Shown: positions 37,489 to 48,824 of the stretch, in pieces | How positions within the stretch are numbered: the first letter of the stretch is position 1 | Layout of the letters: each line of letters begins with the position of its first letter | NCBI GenBank assembly: GCA_916613615.1 | Contig: OU744721.1 | Span: 78,683,060 to 78,747,059 of the forward strand | Direction: 5' to 3' | Length of the DNA stretch: 64,000 nucleotides | Source: Steromphala cineraria | Taxonomy: Eukaryota > Mollusca > Gastropoda > Trochida > Trochidae | Program-made: the position numbers and the translations under genes | Notes under the pieces: generated by a model | Told to the model about the DNA's origin: nothing | Databases searched by the model: none | What the model saw: the letters and a program-made list of their open reading frames with translations, nothing else

Positions 37489-40400
37489 TCAGTTGAGGTG
37501 GAACTGATCGGCCAGGTCGGTGTACATGGTGTAACTGCGAGTCTTCAGTCTGTAGGAGTCCAGGGAGTCTTCCACAGTGCTTGTTTGGATCTCGTCGAGT
37601 TCCTGGCGCACCTTGCGGTACTTGGTCATGTTCATAGAGGCCATCATCTCCTGCAAACAAATTGGATGATTATAAAAAGATGCAGGAAATAACTGTGATA
37701 ATTTTATGGTGATAATAATAAATCATTGTAATTGAGTAAAACTTGTGGATGACGATAACTCTCGAAAACATATTCAAATAAGACTGGCTTTTGATATTTG
37801 AATTATGATATTAATGAAATAATGAATATTCAACTCAAAATATTTGATAACAATATGACAAAGGTAGCAATCCGTGAATAATCACCAGAATATGTAAAAT
37901 TCTTTCAATGAGCATAAAAAAATGCTAGCACGTTAAGACAAAGCTATGGATATGGACTTACAGCTTCATCGGCTTGAGTCTTGAGGGACTTGATCTGAGA
38001 GTTCTGCCTGTCAATGATCTCCTGCAGCCTATCCATGGTCATCTTGTTCTCCTCCACCATGTAGCTCATTTCCTTCACACGGCGCTCCTGTTGGCGTCCT
38101 GACTTGGTCGTCTCGGCGTGTCGCATCTGTTCCTTCTCCAGCTCCACCTCAAGGTCTCGCATCTGAAGGGCACGGGGAAGGGTAGGAGTCATTTATTTTT
38201 GTACTATATTTGAATCTGTTCATTGATATCGAGGAAAGGATGATTATTGGAATTTCAAACGTGTTTGAGAAGCTGCACGATCTGCAACAGTGTATGCATG
38301 AGGCGAAATGTTCGTGTTGGGTAAGTAGCCAGTTAGGTCTGTTCGGGCTGTTTTGCACCGGAAATAGAACAAGACTTTGTACTAGTTTCTAATGTTAAGA
38401 AAACCTTTCATGATTATGTTTAGGGGTTTGGGTAACAACGTCATTAAGAATAGTAAATTCAACAATTAATTCTGTTGAATGGTTATGCTTAAATATAAAA
38501 CTAACCATCCGTGTCTTGGTGGTTTCAAGGGAAGCTGCCTTGGCCATTGCAGATTCCAGGTTGTACTCAGTCTCAGTCAACTTGGTTTGCATACGGCGTC
38601 TGTAATACAATATATTTTCATAAGTAAGTTAACTCCTTTTTCCTCCCCAAACAACCAAGCATGTCGAGAAATGTAGAAAAAGCTTAAGAAAGTGTTAATA
38701 AGAAAGTGTAAACGAAAACCAGCGAAAATGACTTGATCATATTGAATGAAAAAAACATTAATGCAATCACTGCGACTACAAGTAAGAGTTTCGACTACAA
38801 GTAAGAGTTTCGGTAAATTTAGACCTACTTGACTTCCTCAAGCTCATCGACTCTGGTCATGCCTTCAGTCTCATATTTGCATCTCCACTGAAGCATCTCT
38901 TGGTTGGTCTTGGAGAGTTGGCGCTGTAGAGCTGCACGAGCCTCCTGCTCCTCCACAAGCTGTTCTTTGACTGCCTCGGAGTCTAGCTTCATGCTTCTTA
39001 TCTCATTCTGCATTCTTTGACGGATCTGTGAGATAGGGAGCCAGTTTGTTAAAGATATGTTGTGTGTGAAAATGATATAGATGGATTTACCTCTGAATGA
39101 GATTGTATCCTTATTCAGTTTTCAGGTGTAAGGTGTCTTCACTATGTAACTGCTCATATAGAACCCTGTTACTTTTACATGTTAAGAATCTGTTGACACA
39201 GAAACGATTTGATGACAAAATACTCACTCTCTGTTCCTCATCACAGACACGTTTAGCCTCGTCCATCTGCATGTTCATAGACACCTTCTCCTTGTTCATT
39301 TTGTTGAGTTTGTGTTCAGCCTCCTCAAGATGACGGGCCAGATCAACAGACTCATTCATCAGTCTGTTTTTCTCAATCTGCAGCTCTCCGATCTGACGGG
39401 AGCTGTCGTCGATCTGAGCATTGAGGTCAGCCAGCTGAGACTGCATCTGCTTGGACATAGCGTCCGAACATCCGCCCTGCAGAACACATGAACATATGCA
39501 AATGAAGAATTGTAATGAAGGCATTATCAAAGCAACCACCTTTACTGAGGAAATTTCATTATAATTGGTATGTTAACTTTGGCATATATATTTTGATTTA
39601 TCTCTTGTATCTAATATCTAAACTATTTAATAGACTATACAAATGAAATATTGATAGGATGACAATTAAGTTTAGTGTTTTAGAAGATTGAATGAAAATA
39701 CGAACCTTGTTTTTCTTAGCGTGTTCAAGTTGGTCCTGGAGTTCGCAGACTTCTGAGCTCAACTGATTTTTCTCCTTTTCGATTCTGTATCAATTGAAAA
39801 TGTATCGTTGAGATATAAATAATTGCTGACGAGGCTTCGTTTATGCGATTATTTTACCTGAGATATTTAACCACAATATTTTCTAGTGCCTGATAAATTT
39901 AACGATTTTTATGCTTTATAAAACATCTCACCTGGCCTTGACCTTCATGAGCTGCTCCATCTGTTCTGTCATCTCCTCCATGGCGTCCTTCTGCTTCTTA
40001 CGGATTGAAGCCAACTGAGCGTCGTGGCTGGAGGAAGCTTCTTCCATCTCCTGCTTCAGCTTCTGACAGTCCATCTCTCGCTTCTTCAGGCTGTCAGTCT
40101 GTGGAGCAAATATTTGATATGAATAAGTACAACAATGATTATTATATTCTAACAGCTGAGATTACCATATATAACAAAATGACATCCAAAATGCTTTTAC
40201 GATAATGTTGATATGAGATCTGCATGTTTCCAAATGAAATCGTTCTAAATATACAACTAAAACGCTACGAAAGGACTCATTGGTTTGTTTTACTTTGACA
40301 GTTACTGTAATCTTTACTGTAACGATGTCAACTTTGAACTATATCAACTATGGTATGAGATATTTGTTTGCTCACCTGTGTTGTAATGGTGGATTTGGCC

Positions 40401-43400
40401 TCTTCTAGATTCTGTATGACATCATCCAGCTCATGTGACAATTGAGACCGTTGCTTCTCAACCTATAAGTGAATGAGTGCTGTGTTAACATTAACCCAGG
40501 ATTTTGCAGAGAAAACTTTTTATTGAACTAAACAAATGTATACATACTTGACTTTTAGCAAATTAACCATATATTTAATCGATTTGCTGTACAGTGAGAT
40601 TGATGAACATGATATATGACCGTACCTTTGATCTTGTTTGTTTTTCAGCTTCTAATTGTTCTTGGCACTCGTCAAAGTTAGCCTGAAACATATGATGTCA
40701 ACATTATCATAAATGTTAAAACAACATTTGAAATTGTTATTCAACTTTTAGTAATTTTATTTACAAATGAGAAATCGGAAACTTTTTATGCAAATTAACT
40801 TCTTAAAATATTACAAAACAGATCCATATTCTACAATGTATTCTTTGATGTTCTTCTGTTGCTGGACTTTATTTACGAATGAGATATCCGAAACCTTTAA
40901 TGCCAATTAACTAACTAAGACATTACAAAACAGGTTCATATCCTACCATGTATTCTTTGATCTTCTTCTGTTGCTGGACTCCGTGGTTCTCCAGTTCTTC
41001 CACCTGGTTCATCAGACCAACAATCTCCTTCTCCTTCCTGAATAACGAATCATTGACATTTACCTTTGTGTTTAACTTGAAGAAATTAAGAATTTTTTTT
41101 AATTTCGTACAGCGGGTATGTGACCTGAGACGTGTTCTTACATGTCTATTTGGACATGGATGAAATAAACTTAATGAATAATTTGACTACGTTGTTATCT
41201 TTTTTTCAATGCTGAAGTCTTTGAAGAAGACGGGTTCACTCTCAATCATGTACTCACTTCTTCATCGATTCCTCTAGGTCAATCTTTATACTCTCAAGAT
41301 CATCACAGCTTGCTTGAGAAGATTTCAGATCCATTTCGAGCTTCTTCTTTGCCTTTTCAACATCTGATCGGTTCTTCTTCTCATGTTCAAGGTTGTCCTC
41401 CAACTGAAAGACATAGCAACAGTGAAGGATACAATAGGTGGAAATAATACTGCGGAAATCAAGCACCCATCCTGTCAGCTGCATTATAGCATTGCCGACG
41501 AAAAATGCAAATATATTCAAATATAGATGATTTTAGAGACTGGCCATGGTTTACATTTAAATCAATGAAGTCACAAATGTTTGTTGAAAATAAAAAAATA
41601 TCTTTTTTCAGAACTTGAGTATACATCAGAACAATATTTAGTGGGGACCTCGCCCAATAAGTGATCTTGTGTCTACTATAAATATGACAGTTGACAAATT
41701 AAATGAAAACGTCCTTGAAATGTACCTCTACAATTGCTGCCTCAAGTTTCTGTCTCAGCTTGTTGAGGTTAGCACACTTGGCCTCCTCGTCCTGAAGACT
41801 CTTCTGAGTGTTTTGAAGATGGTCCTCCACGTCCTTCTTTGCTTTCGTAAGTTTAGTTACTGTATCTTCCAGCTGACTCTTTTCACCATTGAGTGTCTTA
41901 ATTTGACCATCCTTGTGTTTGATTTCATGTTCACACTGAAACAAAAAAAACCCCATAAAATACAGTTGCTGTTATCTATTTTAATGAATGATTATATGGT
42001 TATTGCAAAATGAGTATGTTAACTGAAATAGTGAATTTAGATTTACATCATTGACAAATCACTTATAAACAAACTTGAAGTATTGAGTACCATAAACAAT
42101 TACTTACTGAAGTAACAGTTGATTCAAGGTTTTCAATGTTGGTCTTGAGTGTACAGATTTCATTTTCAAGCTGCATTTGCTTCTGTGTGAGCTTTGCATT
42201 GGCATCTTCCGACTCAACAAGACGCTCATCAAGCTCCTTTATCTGGGCATCACTTTCAACCTTTTCAGCCAGCAGTTGTTCGATCCTCTCTTCATGTTCA
42301 TAAATGGTATCTTGTTGGATCTGGACCTCAAGGGAGAGGTTGTTCTTTGCTTCTGACAAGGTAACATTGGCTTCTTCCAGTTCTTTGCATCTTTGCTGTA
42401 CCTTTTCAAAGTTATCCTTAGATTTTGCAAGAGCTTCCTCCTTCTGCTTCATCTCGTCTTCTTCAGCAACAGCAGTCAGAAGAGGCTTGATCTTGGTGTA
42501 GAATCCCCACCAGACCCAGTTTCTCATGGCAAGCCATTTACGGATGTTCTTCTGGACAAGTTCAAGAGCAACCCTCTTGTCATGGAGATTCTTCAGGTAT
42601 TTACGCATCAAGTAACCTCTGATGTGGGACTGGAAGAGAGAAACAACAACAGCCAGGCGTTCATCACGTAGTTCCTCAAGGTAACCCAAAACACCAGCCT
42701 TGAAGAAGACCTTTGTGTTTCCAAGACGATATTCTTCTTTGTTCATCTCAAGGGCTTCAAGAATCTTTTCAGCAACAACCTTGCCCTCCACAAATCCCTC
42801 TGGGATTGCATTTGGGGCCAGAATGGAGTATCTGCAAAAACAATATTGATTGATAAACAATGATGTAAATCAATATCATTAATCATAATCGGTAATCAAG
42901 AATTCAGCTTATATTAATGATACAATGCTGCACGAACCTCTGCTTGAATTCAGAGTACACCACCATTTCGGAAAAAAAGATTTAGTATTAATTACCTCCT
43001 CAATACTATGCTTGATTGCTTGCATGCATAGTTATTATGATTATCATAATTTTTACGTTTAATTATAAGAAGACACAAAGGGTAAATTGAGTATGACGTT
43101 CAAATATACCTCTGTTTGAACTCAGAGTAAACGACTCTGCTTGGGAAACCCTTCCTACAGATACGGATACCCTCAAGTACACCGTTACACTGCAGCTGGT
43201 GGAGCACAAGGCCAGCATCAATCAGACCTGGAGTCTTGGTCTCGTTGGGGATGAGACAACGCACAAAGTGAGGGTGAGTTGTGTACAGGTTCTTCATCAG
43301 CTTGTTTAGAGATTCCTGAAATATTTGTAAAACAATAGACGTTTATAAAATATCTTTATACTATAATGAATTACAATAAACACAAATAATATCACTGGGT

Positions 43401-46400
43401 GAAATGATGATGTGAATGTAATAAAATCCTTACAATGGTAAAGTGTCATTCTTATCCTTTGTGTTCATGATATAGGTCCTTCAAATCGACTTGTACTTAC
43501 CCTGTGAGTAGCTGAGATGGTCTGGAAGGCAGAACTCTTCTTCTTCTTCTTTCCACCAGCACCACCAGCAGCGGCACCCTCTGAAAGTTTAAACATTTGA
43601 TTTAACAAACAAAACAGTGCTTAAGTCTATTTTTGATCTCGAATGAATGTGTCTTTGGATACTTTTTGGACATGTTAAGAGTAGGGAAATAATTGTGCAT
43701 ACCTCCTTCAGGTGATGAGAAGAGCAAGGCAACAAGAGGTTCCTTGGATTGTTTCATGAGCTCAACTATTGTTTCGTTGACTGGATCCTTGTTCTTCTCG
43801 AGCCAGCCTCCGATGTTGTAGGGAACAGTTCCAGCATAGTGCTTCAGAGCAAAGTCACCATATTGACCTCCCTTCATCGACTTGGATGGTTTCAAGAAGT
43901 TGGGAGATTTGCCCATGTGGTTCTGGGTAAGTTTATCCTTGAAGGTCTTGTCAGAAGCCTTGGGGAACATGCACTCTTCCTCGAGGATGGACAGGATACC
44001 AAGGGGCTGAAGACATTATTTAACTTGAATTAAACTTTATCTTTTATGTTTGCTTTGGTAATAGAAATAGATTCGAGAGCAAGTATATATATTCAAAGAC
44101 AATAAAGAGGCAACTCTACCTAATTGAATAATTTAACTAAGCTGGGTTGCCTTTTTGTACTGACTGTACTCAGAAGTTATTTTAGTAGATATTATTGCAA
44201 ACAAACTACCTTCTCAATCAGCTCAATGCAGGCCTGCAGATCCATGCCGAAGTCAATGAACTCCCACTTGATTCCTTCCTTCTTGTATTCTTCCTGTTCC
44301 AGCACAAACATGTGGTGGTTGAAGAACTGCTGGAGACGTTCGTTGGTGTAGTTGATGCACAGTTGCTCGAAGCTGTTGAACTGAAAAGAAAATACAGAAG
44401 TTATTAGAATTTGTAAACAGAATACAATAATGAAAAAAATGCTTTGCTGACATATTTATCTCAACAGCTTTGAAGAAATTAGATCTCAATACCAACAATA
44501 TAGATATCTGAACCGACATCACAAGAAATAGTGTTATATTGTTTGATAAAACATTGATAACATATAACGATAATATAAATATACTACACAATTTAAAGGG
44601 ACAGTAGCATGTATTTTAATAATTTTATATTTCAATTTTTTTTCTGATAATTGTAAGTTAATGATAAATGTATTATTTTGACAGTGTCAAAATTCTCATA
44701 ACACAAGTCAATCATCCATAGTCAGAGGACAAAGTACGACGATTCACATAAAATCCATTGACGGCCATTTTGTGTGAACACCTTAAATTCATTTTGTGTA
44801 AGAAAAATGAATCGCATGGCTAAACTTTACGTTATATATTTGAATTATTACTGCCCATTTAGTTTTGTTTAGTACATTGTCTTTCAATTGGAACCATTAA
44901 TATTCATTTTTATAACATCAACTTATATTCCCCTCTAAAAAAGTGCTACTGCCCCTTTAAAAGACTTACTCAGGAATAAATGGTACTTACATCAAATATT
45001 TCGAAGCCAGCAATATCGAGCACACCAATGAAGAACTGCCTTGGTTTCTTGGTGTCAAGACTGTGGTTGACTCTCTTCACCAGCCAATTGAAGACACGAT
45101 CGTACAGAGACTTGGCCAAAGCTCCAACAGAGTACACGACCTGATTCTTGGTACGACCCTGGGTGACGTAGTCCATAGCAACCTTGATCTTGGGTTTGCA
45201 CAAGGCCTTGAGGAAGTCACCACAGTTGACACCCAGAAGGAATGAGACCTTCTCAGCCTCAGCAGTTCCATCGGGCTCAGCCTGTTCACCCTTCTGTTTG
45301 AATTTCATCTCACCCATATGGAGGATGGAACCAGTGCATTTGTAGGCGCTGGTCTTCTCATCACCAGTGAAGCCAAGGACGTCAAATGCAGCCTGGGAAG
45401 AAACCACTGATTAATAATAACCTTTCAAACAAAAACAAGCTCTAGCATTATTTCCATATATTCAAATATTTACTTACAGAAATCCAAAGTGGATGTACCA
45501 AAATGGAAATGATTAATGGTTGAATATATTAAAAACAACTTATTAGAAAAGAAAGGTACTTACATCTGTCATCTTCATTTCTTCGTTATCATCAATACCG
45601 TTGACAGTGAGAACTCCCTGGTTGATGAAAGTGAAGAGACCAGCGTCAGGGTTGGCCAAGATTGTTTCTGAAAGACAAAGATTTTAAGAATTATGATACA
45701 TACTTTTATATTAAAGTATGATATTTGAATAGAACATATTTAAGCTCAAACCCTACTTTTCCCTTCATTTTAATGCATGACGCATTTAGTTATGATATAT
45801 CATATTTAAGTGTAGTTTTACAAATAAACATAAAGCGTAAAGATGTTATAATACTTCAACTAGAAATCAGATATTCAGTTTTCAGATATCACAAATGTTG
45901 CTTACCAGTGACTGATGGTACAGCTCCGGTCAGCATCTGGTAGAAGATGTGGTAGTTTCTCTCCACGGACTGTTGGTAGGTCACACGGGACTTCTCAAGC
46001 AGGTCTGTAATATTGTTTTCATTACATTGTAGATGAATTAAACACTTGTACCTTTCAAACAATCAATTCCTGTTATAAATTGTGAAATATAAAATATGAC
46101 CTCCTGTTACAAAAATAATATTTTTGGAACTAGACTGTTTATCAAATGATCATGGGATACTCACAAGTTTCAATATCAGCTCCAGCAATCTTTCCAGAGG
46201 AAGCAAAGTGGATCCTCACAAACTTTCCCTGTAACAGAGATACACATTTCAAACTTAAACTTTAAAATTGATCTTGTTATGTGAAAATTCCTATCAGTTT
46301 TCTTGCAGATACCCAATTTCATATTTAAATATGAGTAATTAAAATGTATATTAGTGGTTTATTCCTGCACATATTCATACTTGCAAGTGTAATGTATATG

Positions 46401-48242
46401 TTTGTTACTGATACATCAGTTTAAAGTAGCTAGATAAAATTCACTTACGAATCTGGAGGAGTTGTTATTACGGGACGTCTTGGCGTTACCGTAGGCCTCA
46501 AGAACAGGGTTAGCCTGCACAATCTGGTCTTCAAGGGAACCCTGGAAAGAAAGAACATGTAATTAAAATTTTATATAACTTCTTGAATGTATTCTTAAAC
46601 AACCCCATTACCTCCTTTTTCTTTTAAATTTGAAAATATATACCATATTACTTTTTAATTTAAGTTAAGTCCTGTGCATCATTGTTTCTGTACACGCTAA
46701 CGCCTCCAAAATGCACAGTTGAGAAGGATCTATTTTATCTATTCTATTTCCAATGTCTCATTGATATTATCATACCTTCTTCTCCTCCTTCTCTGCGCCA
46801 TCATCAGCCTTAGAGGCGGCGGCGACGTAGGCGAAGTAGGCGATAACCTTCTTGGTGTTCTCAGTCTTACCGGCTCCAGACTCGCCACTGTGGACAAGAT
46901 GTTTATGATATTTATCAATAAACAATACCTATCAATATTACAATAATCATATTTCTTTTCAGTGCATATATATTCATTGTTTGCTTTCATATCATCACTT
47001 TGAGCTATTCATATTGTCATTTTAAACTAGTGATACAAACGAGCAGACACAACAACTAATTTGAGATAATATCTTACTCATTTAGCACAGGCTTAACACA
47101 GAGTCATACTTACGTGATAAGCATGGACTGGTTTTCACGATCTGAAATAACACAATGAAAATTTAGAGAATGTTTTATTTGTATTTCAAGTTGTAATGAA
47201 CAAGATAAGGTATTTTTATTTTATATTTTATCATAAGGTTTTCTTGTCATCGAATGATGTTAATCAAGTTGAATTGATTGAAGAAATATTATCTTTTGAT
47301 TAGTTTAATATTTTCAAATGAGTTAATGCAAAGTAAGCACCAACCTTGCACCATGAACTGGTAGGCGTTGTCTGAGACGGAGAACAAGTGAGGGGGCATC
47401 TCAGTCTTCCTCTTGCCCCGGTATTTACCCACGATTTGTGGGGTGTAGATGGGGAGACGACGGTACGGGTTGATGGCGATACAGAACAGGCCTGAGTAGG
47501 TCTGTAATATGAACATAGAGAAAAAACTACAAACTGAATTATGAATTATAGAATATTGAGTTTAGTTATATATTTTTGATCTAAGCAAATGTTGTATTCT
47601 TGGATAATATATGTTACTTTTGCAATTTGTGAACGTAATCTAATGTAAAGGCAATATTACTGATAAGCATAATTGCTTAACGTACATAGATCATCCCTGA
47701 AGTGTATCTGGCTCTCAGGTTGTACAGAACGCTGGCTTCGTTCAGGTACGTCAGTTCAGCGATATCTTCGAACTTCTCGTACTTGGGAGGGTTCATCGAC
47801 TGGATGTCATCTTTCTTAAGAGTTTTGGTCTGCAAAACAAATTCAACCTTAATTTCATAATTTTCCAGATTTGTAAACTTCATTTTGCGAAATATTGCCT
47901 TGGTCGTTAAACAATCGAAACGTTAAACTTGATACGTATTTTTAACATATTCATTTAATATATTATATAATCGCAATTGCATATGTTTGAATTCATGTCA
48001 GTAATATTCATTAATGAATGGTTTATTTTTCGCTCTCTACATACCTCATTTGTTTCTGTGATCAGAACCGTAACCTGATCACCGGAAGTATCCTTGATCT
48101 CGCCTGCGCGGAAACCCTGTTCCTCATCCGGTACCCAACATGCCGTCTTAGCGTCAAAGGCTTGAGTCTGTTCCTTCATCAGCTTCTTGCGGTCGATAGC
48201 AAGGTACTGCATGTCGGGATCGGCGGGATCGTAAGCGGCCAT
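37489..48242 (-). CDS. Gene C: short-rod muscle myosin heavy chain, 1541 aa
   Basis: Myosin II heavy chain with a complete motor but a shortened rod. Exons: 48242-48045, 47829-47686, 47501-47345, 47141-47114, 46887-46776, 46541-46449, 46228-46165, 46004-45906, 45667-45564, 45392-44991, 44380-44210, 44006-43703, 43580-43501, 43315-43110, 42831-42108, 41935-41726, 41403-41258, 41037-40947, 40682-40626, 40462-40376, 40098-39932, 39784-39706, 39476-39228, 39025-38829, 38599-38506, 38162-37962, 37650-37489 (stop TGA). The total is 4626 nt with no break in frame. Motor motifs match the paralogs and the head-rod proline is near 42485. Exon 38599-38506 stops 13 codons before its gene A counterpart and splices over a 343-bp intron to the penultimate rod exon. 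About 397 residues present in A and B are therefore missing, and the rod is about 704 residues. The C-terminus (ending DLADQFHLN) differs from A and B. It could be a functional short myosin, a recent deletion allele, or an assembly collapse; the open frame favours the first. Transcription should start near 48793. Confidence 0.92.
38773..38811 (+). repeat. 19-bp tandem duplication in a gene C intron
   Basis: CGACTACAAGTAAGAGTTT occurs twice in direct succession between exons 25 and 24. Confidence 0.9.
40756..40867 (-). pseudogene. Duplicated partial exon 18 and intron in gene C
   Basis: This 112-bp stretch repeats 40868-40979 with scattered differences. The intact copy spans the 3' end of exon 18 (41037-40947), its donor and 70 bp of intron. 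The copy's donor position carries TG-to-TA changes and it has no acceptor of its own, so it should be non-functional. Confidence 0.7.
42937..42965 (-). pseudogene. Stranded 3' end of exon 14 in gene C intron 14
   Basis: On the minus strand this encodes the end of the exon (VVYSEFKQR) and is followed by a donor-like GTTCGT. It lies downstream of the intact exon 14 (43315-43110). The rest of the exon copy is absent, so it cannot be an alternative exon. Confidence 0.8.
44593..44960 (+). mobile_element. MITE with TTAA ends in gene C intron 10
   Basis: The ends TTAAAGGGACAGTAGCA (left) and its near-perfect complement (right, 44944-44960) form about 18-bp terminal inverted repeats. TTAA at both outer ends fits piggyBac-type target duplication. 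The interior is AT-rich and non-coding. The other three genes lack it at this position. Confidence 0.75.
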
Positions 48243-48793
48243 GTTGAGGTCTTAAGTTGATGCTTAGATGAAAACTAAGAAAGATGCCCAGGTCTGAAAA
48301 TAATGAGATATATTAAGCCAATGTCTCGAACAAAACATTTCCATTATGTTGTCTTGCAGTTAAATAGGATATTCTAACCCCATGATTAATTTTTTTCAAA
48401 ATATTTGTTTTAAAAGAATGTAATATTCGAGGCTATTTTGGTGCATATTCAAGCCATATTAATAAAATTTCACCGTAGGGACAATAATGACAAGATCTGC
48501 TCAACACGAATTTTTTTCACGACGAAATCGCATAATTCAATAACCAATGTATGAAATACGTTTGGTACTGTATAGCTGTCCCTAAACATATGCTGCTCAA
48601 CATGTCCGATCTTCAACATAATGTAATTTTCTAGAAACTCCGATACAAGCTGCTAGTTCAAATGACCAATATGAAATGCGTATTGTACTGTATAACTATC
48701 CCTTAACATTTCAAGCTTAGCATAAACTTAAACGTAATGACAATTCCTAGGAATTCAGCGATAAGCTTCAGTACTTACGGCGAAAGCTGTTGT
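48243..48793 (-). other. 5'UTR of gene C: non-coding exon 1, intron, and UTR part of exon 2
   Basis: Exon 1 is about 48793-48779 (start estimated from the TATA box). It is followed by an intron to a CAG acceptor at 48296-48294. The UTR of exon 2 is 48293-48243, ending at the ATG. Confidence 0.55.
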
Positions 48794-48817
48794 GATTCTG
48801 AAGCAGAGAAGGGCAGC

Positions 48818-48824
48818 TTATATA
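48818..48824 (-). promoter_or_regulatory. TATA box of gene C
   Basis: The minus strand reads GGTATATAAG. A perfect 10-bp palindrome GTTACGTAAC (48879-48888), a bZIP-type site, lies about 55 bp upstream, and an octamer ATGCAAAT is at 48844-48851. Downstream is a mini-exon of about 15 nt ending in a GTAAGT donor at 48778/48777. The layout matches genes B and D. Confidence 0.7.

Noticed and set aside
42937..42965. Alternative (mutually exclusive) exon in gene C
   Set aside because: Only the last 29 bp of the exon is present, with no acceptor and no upstream half.
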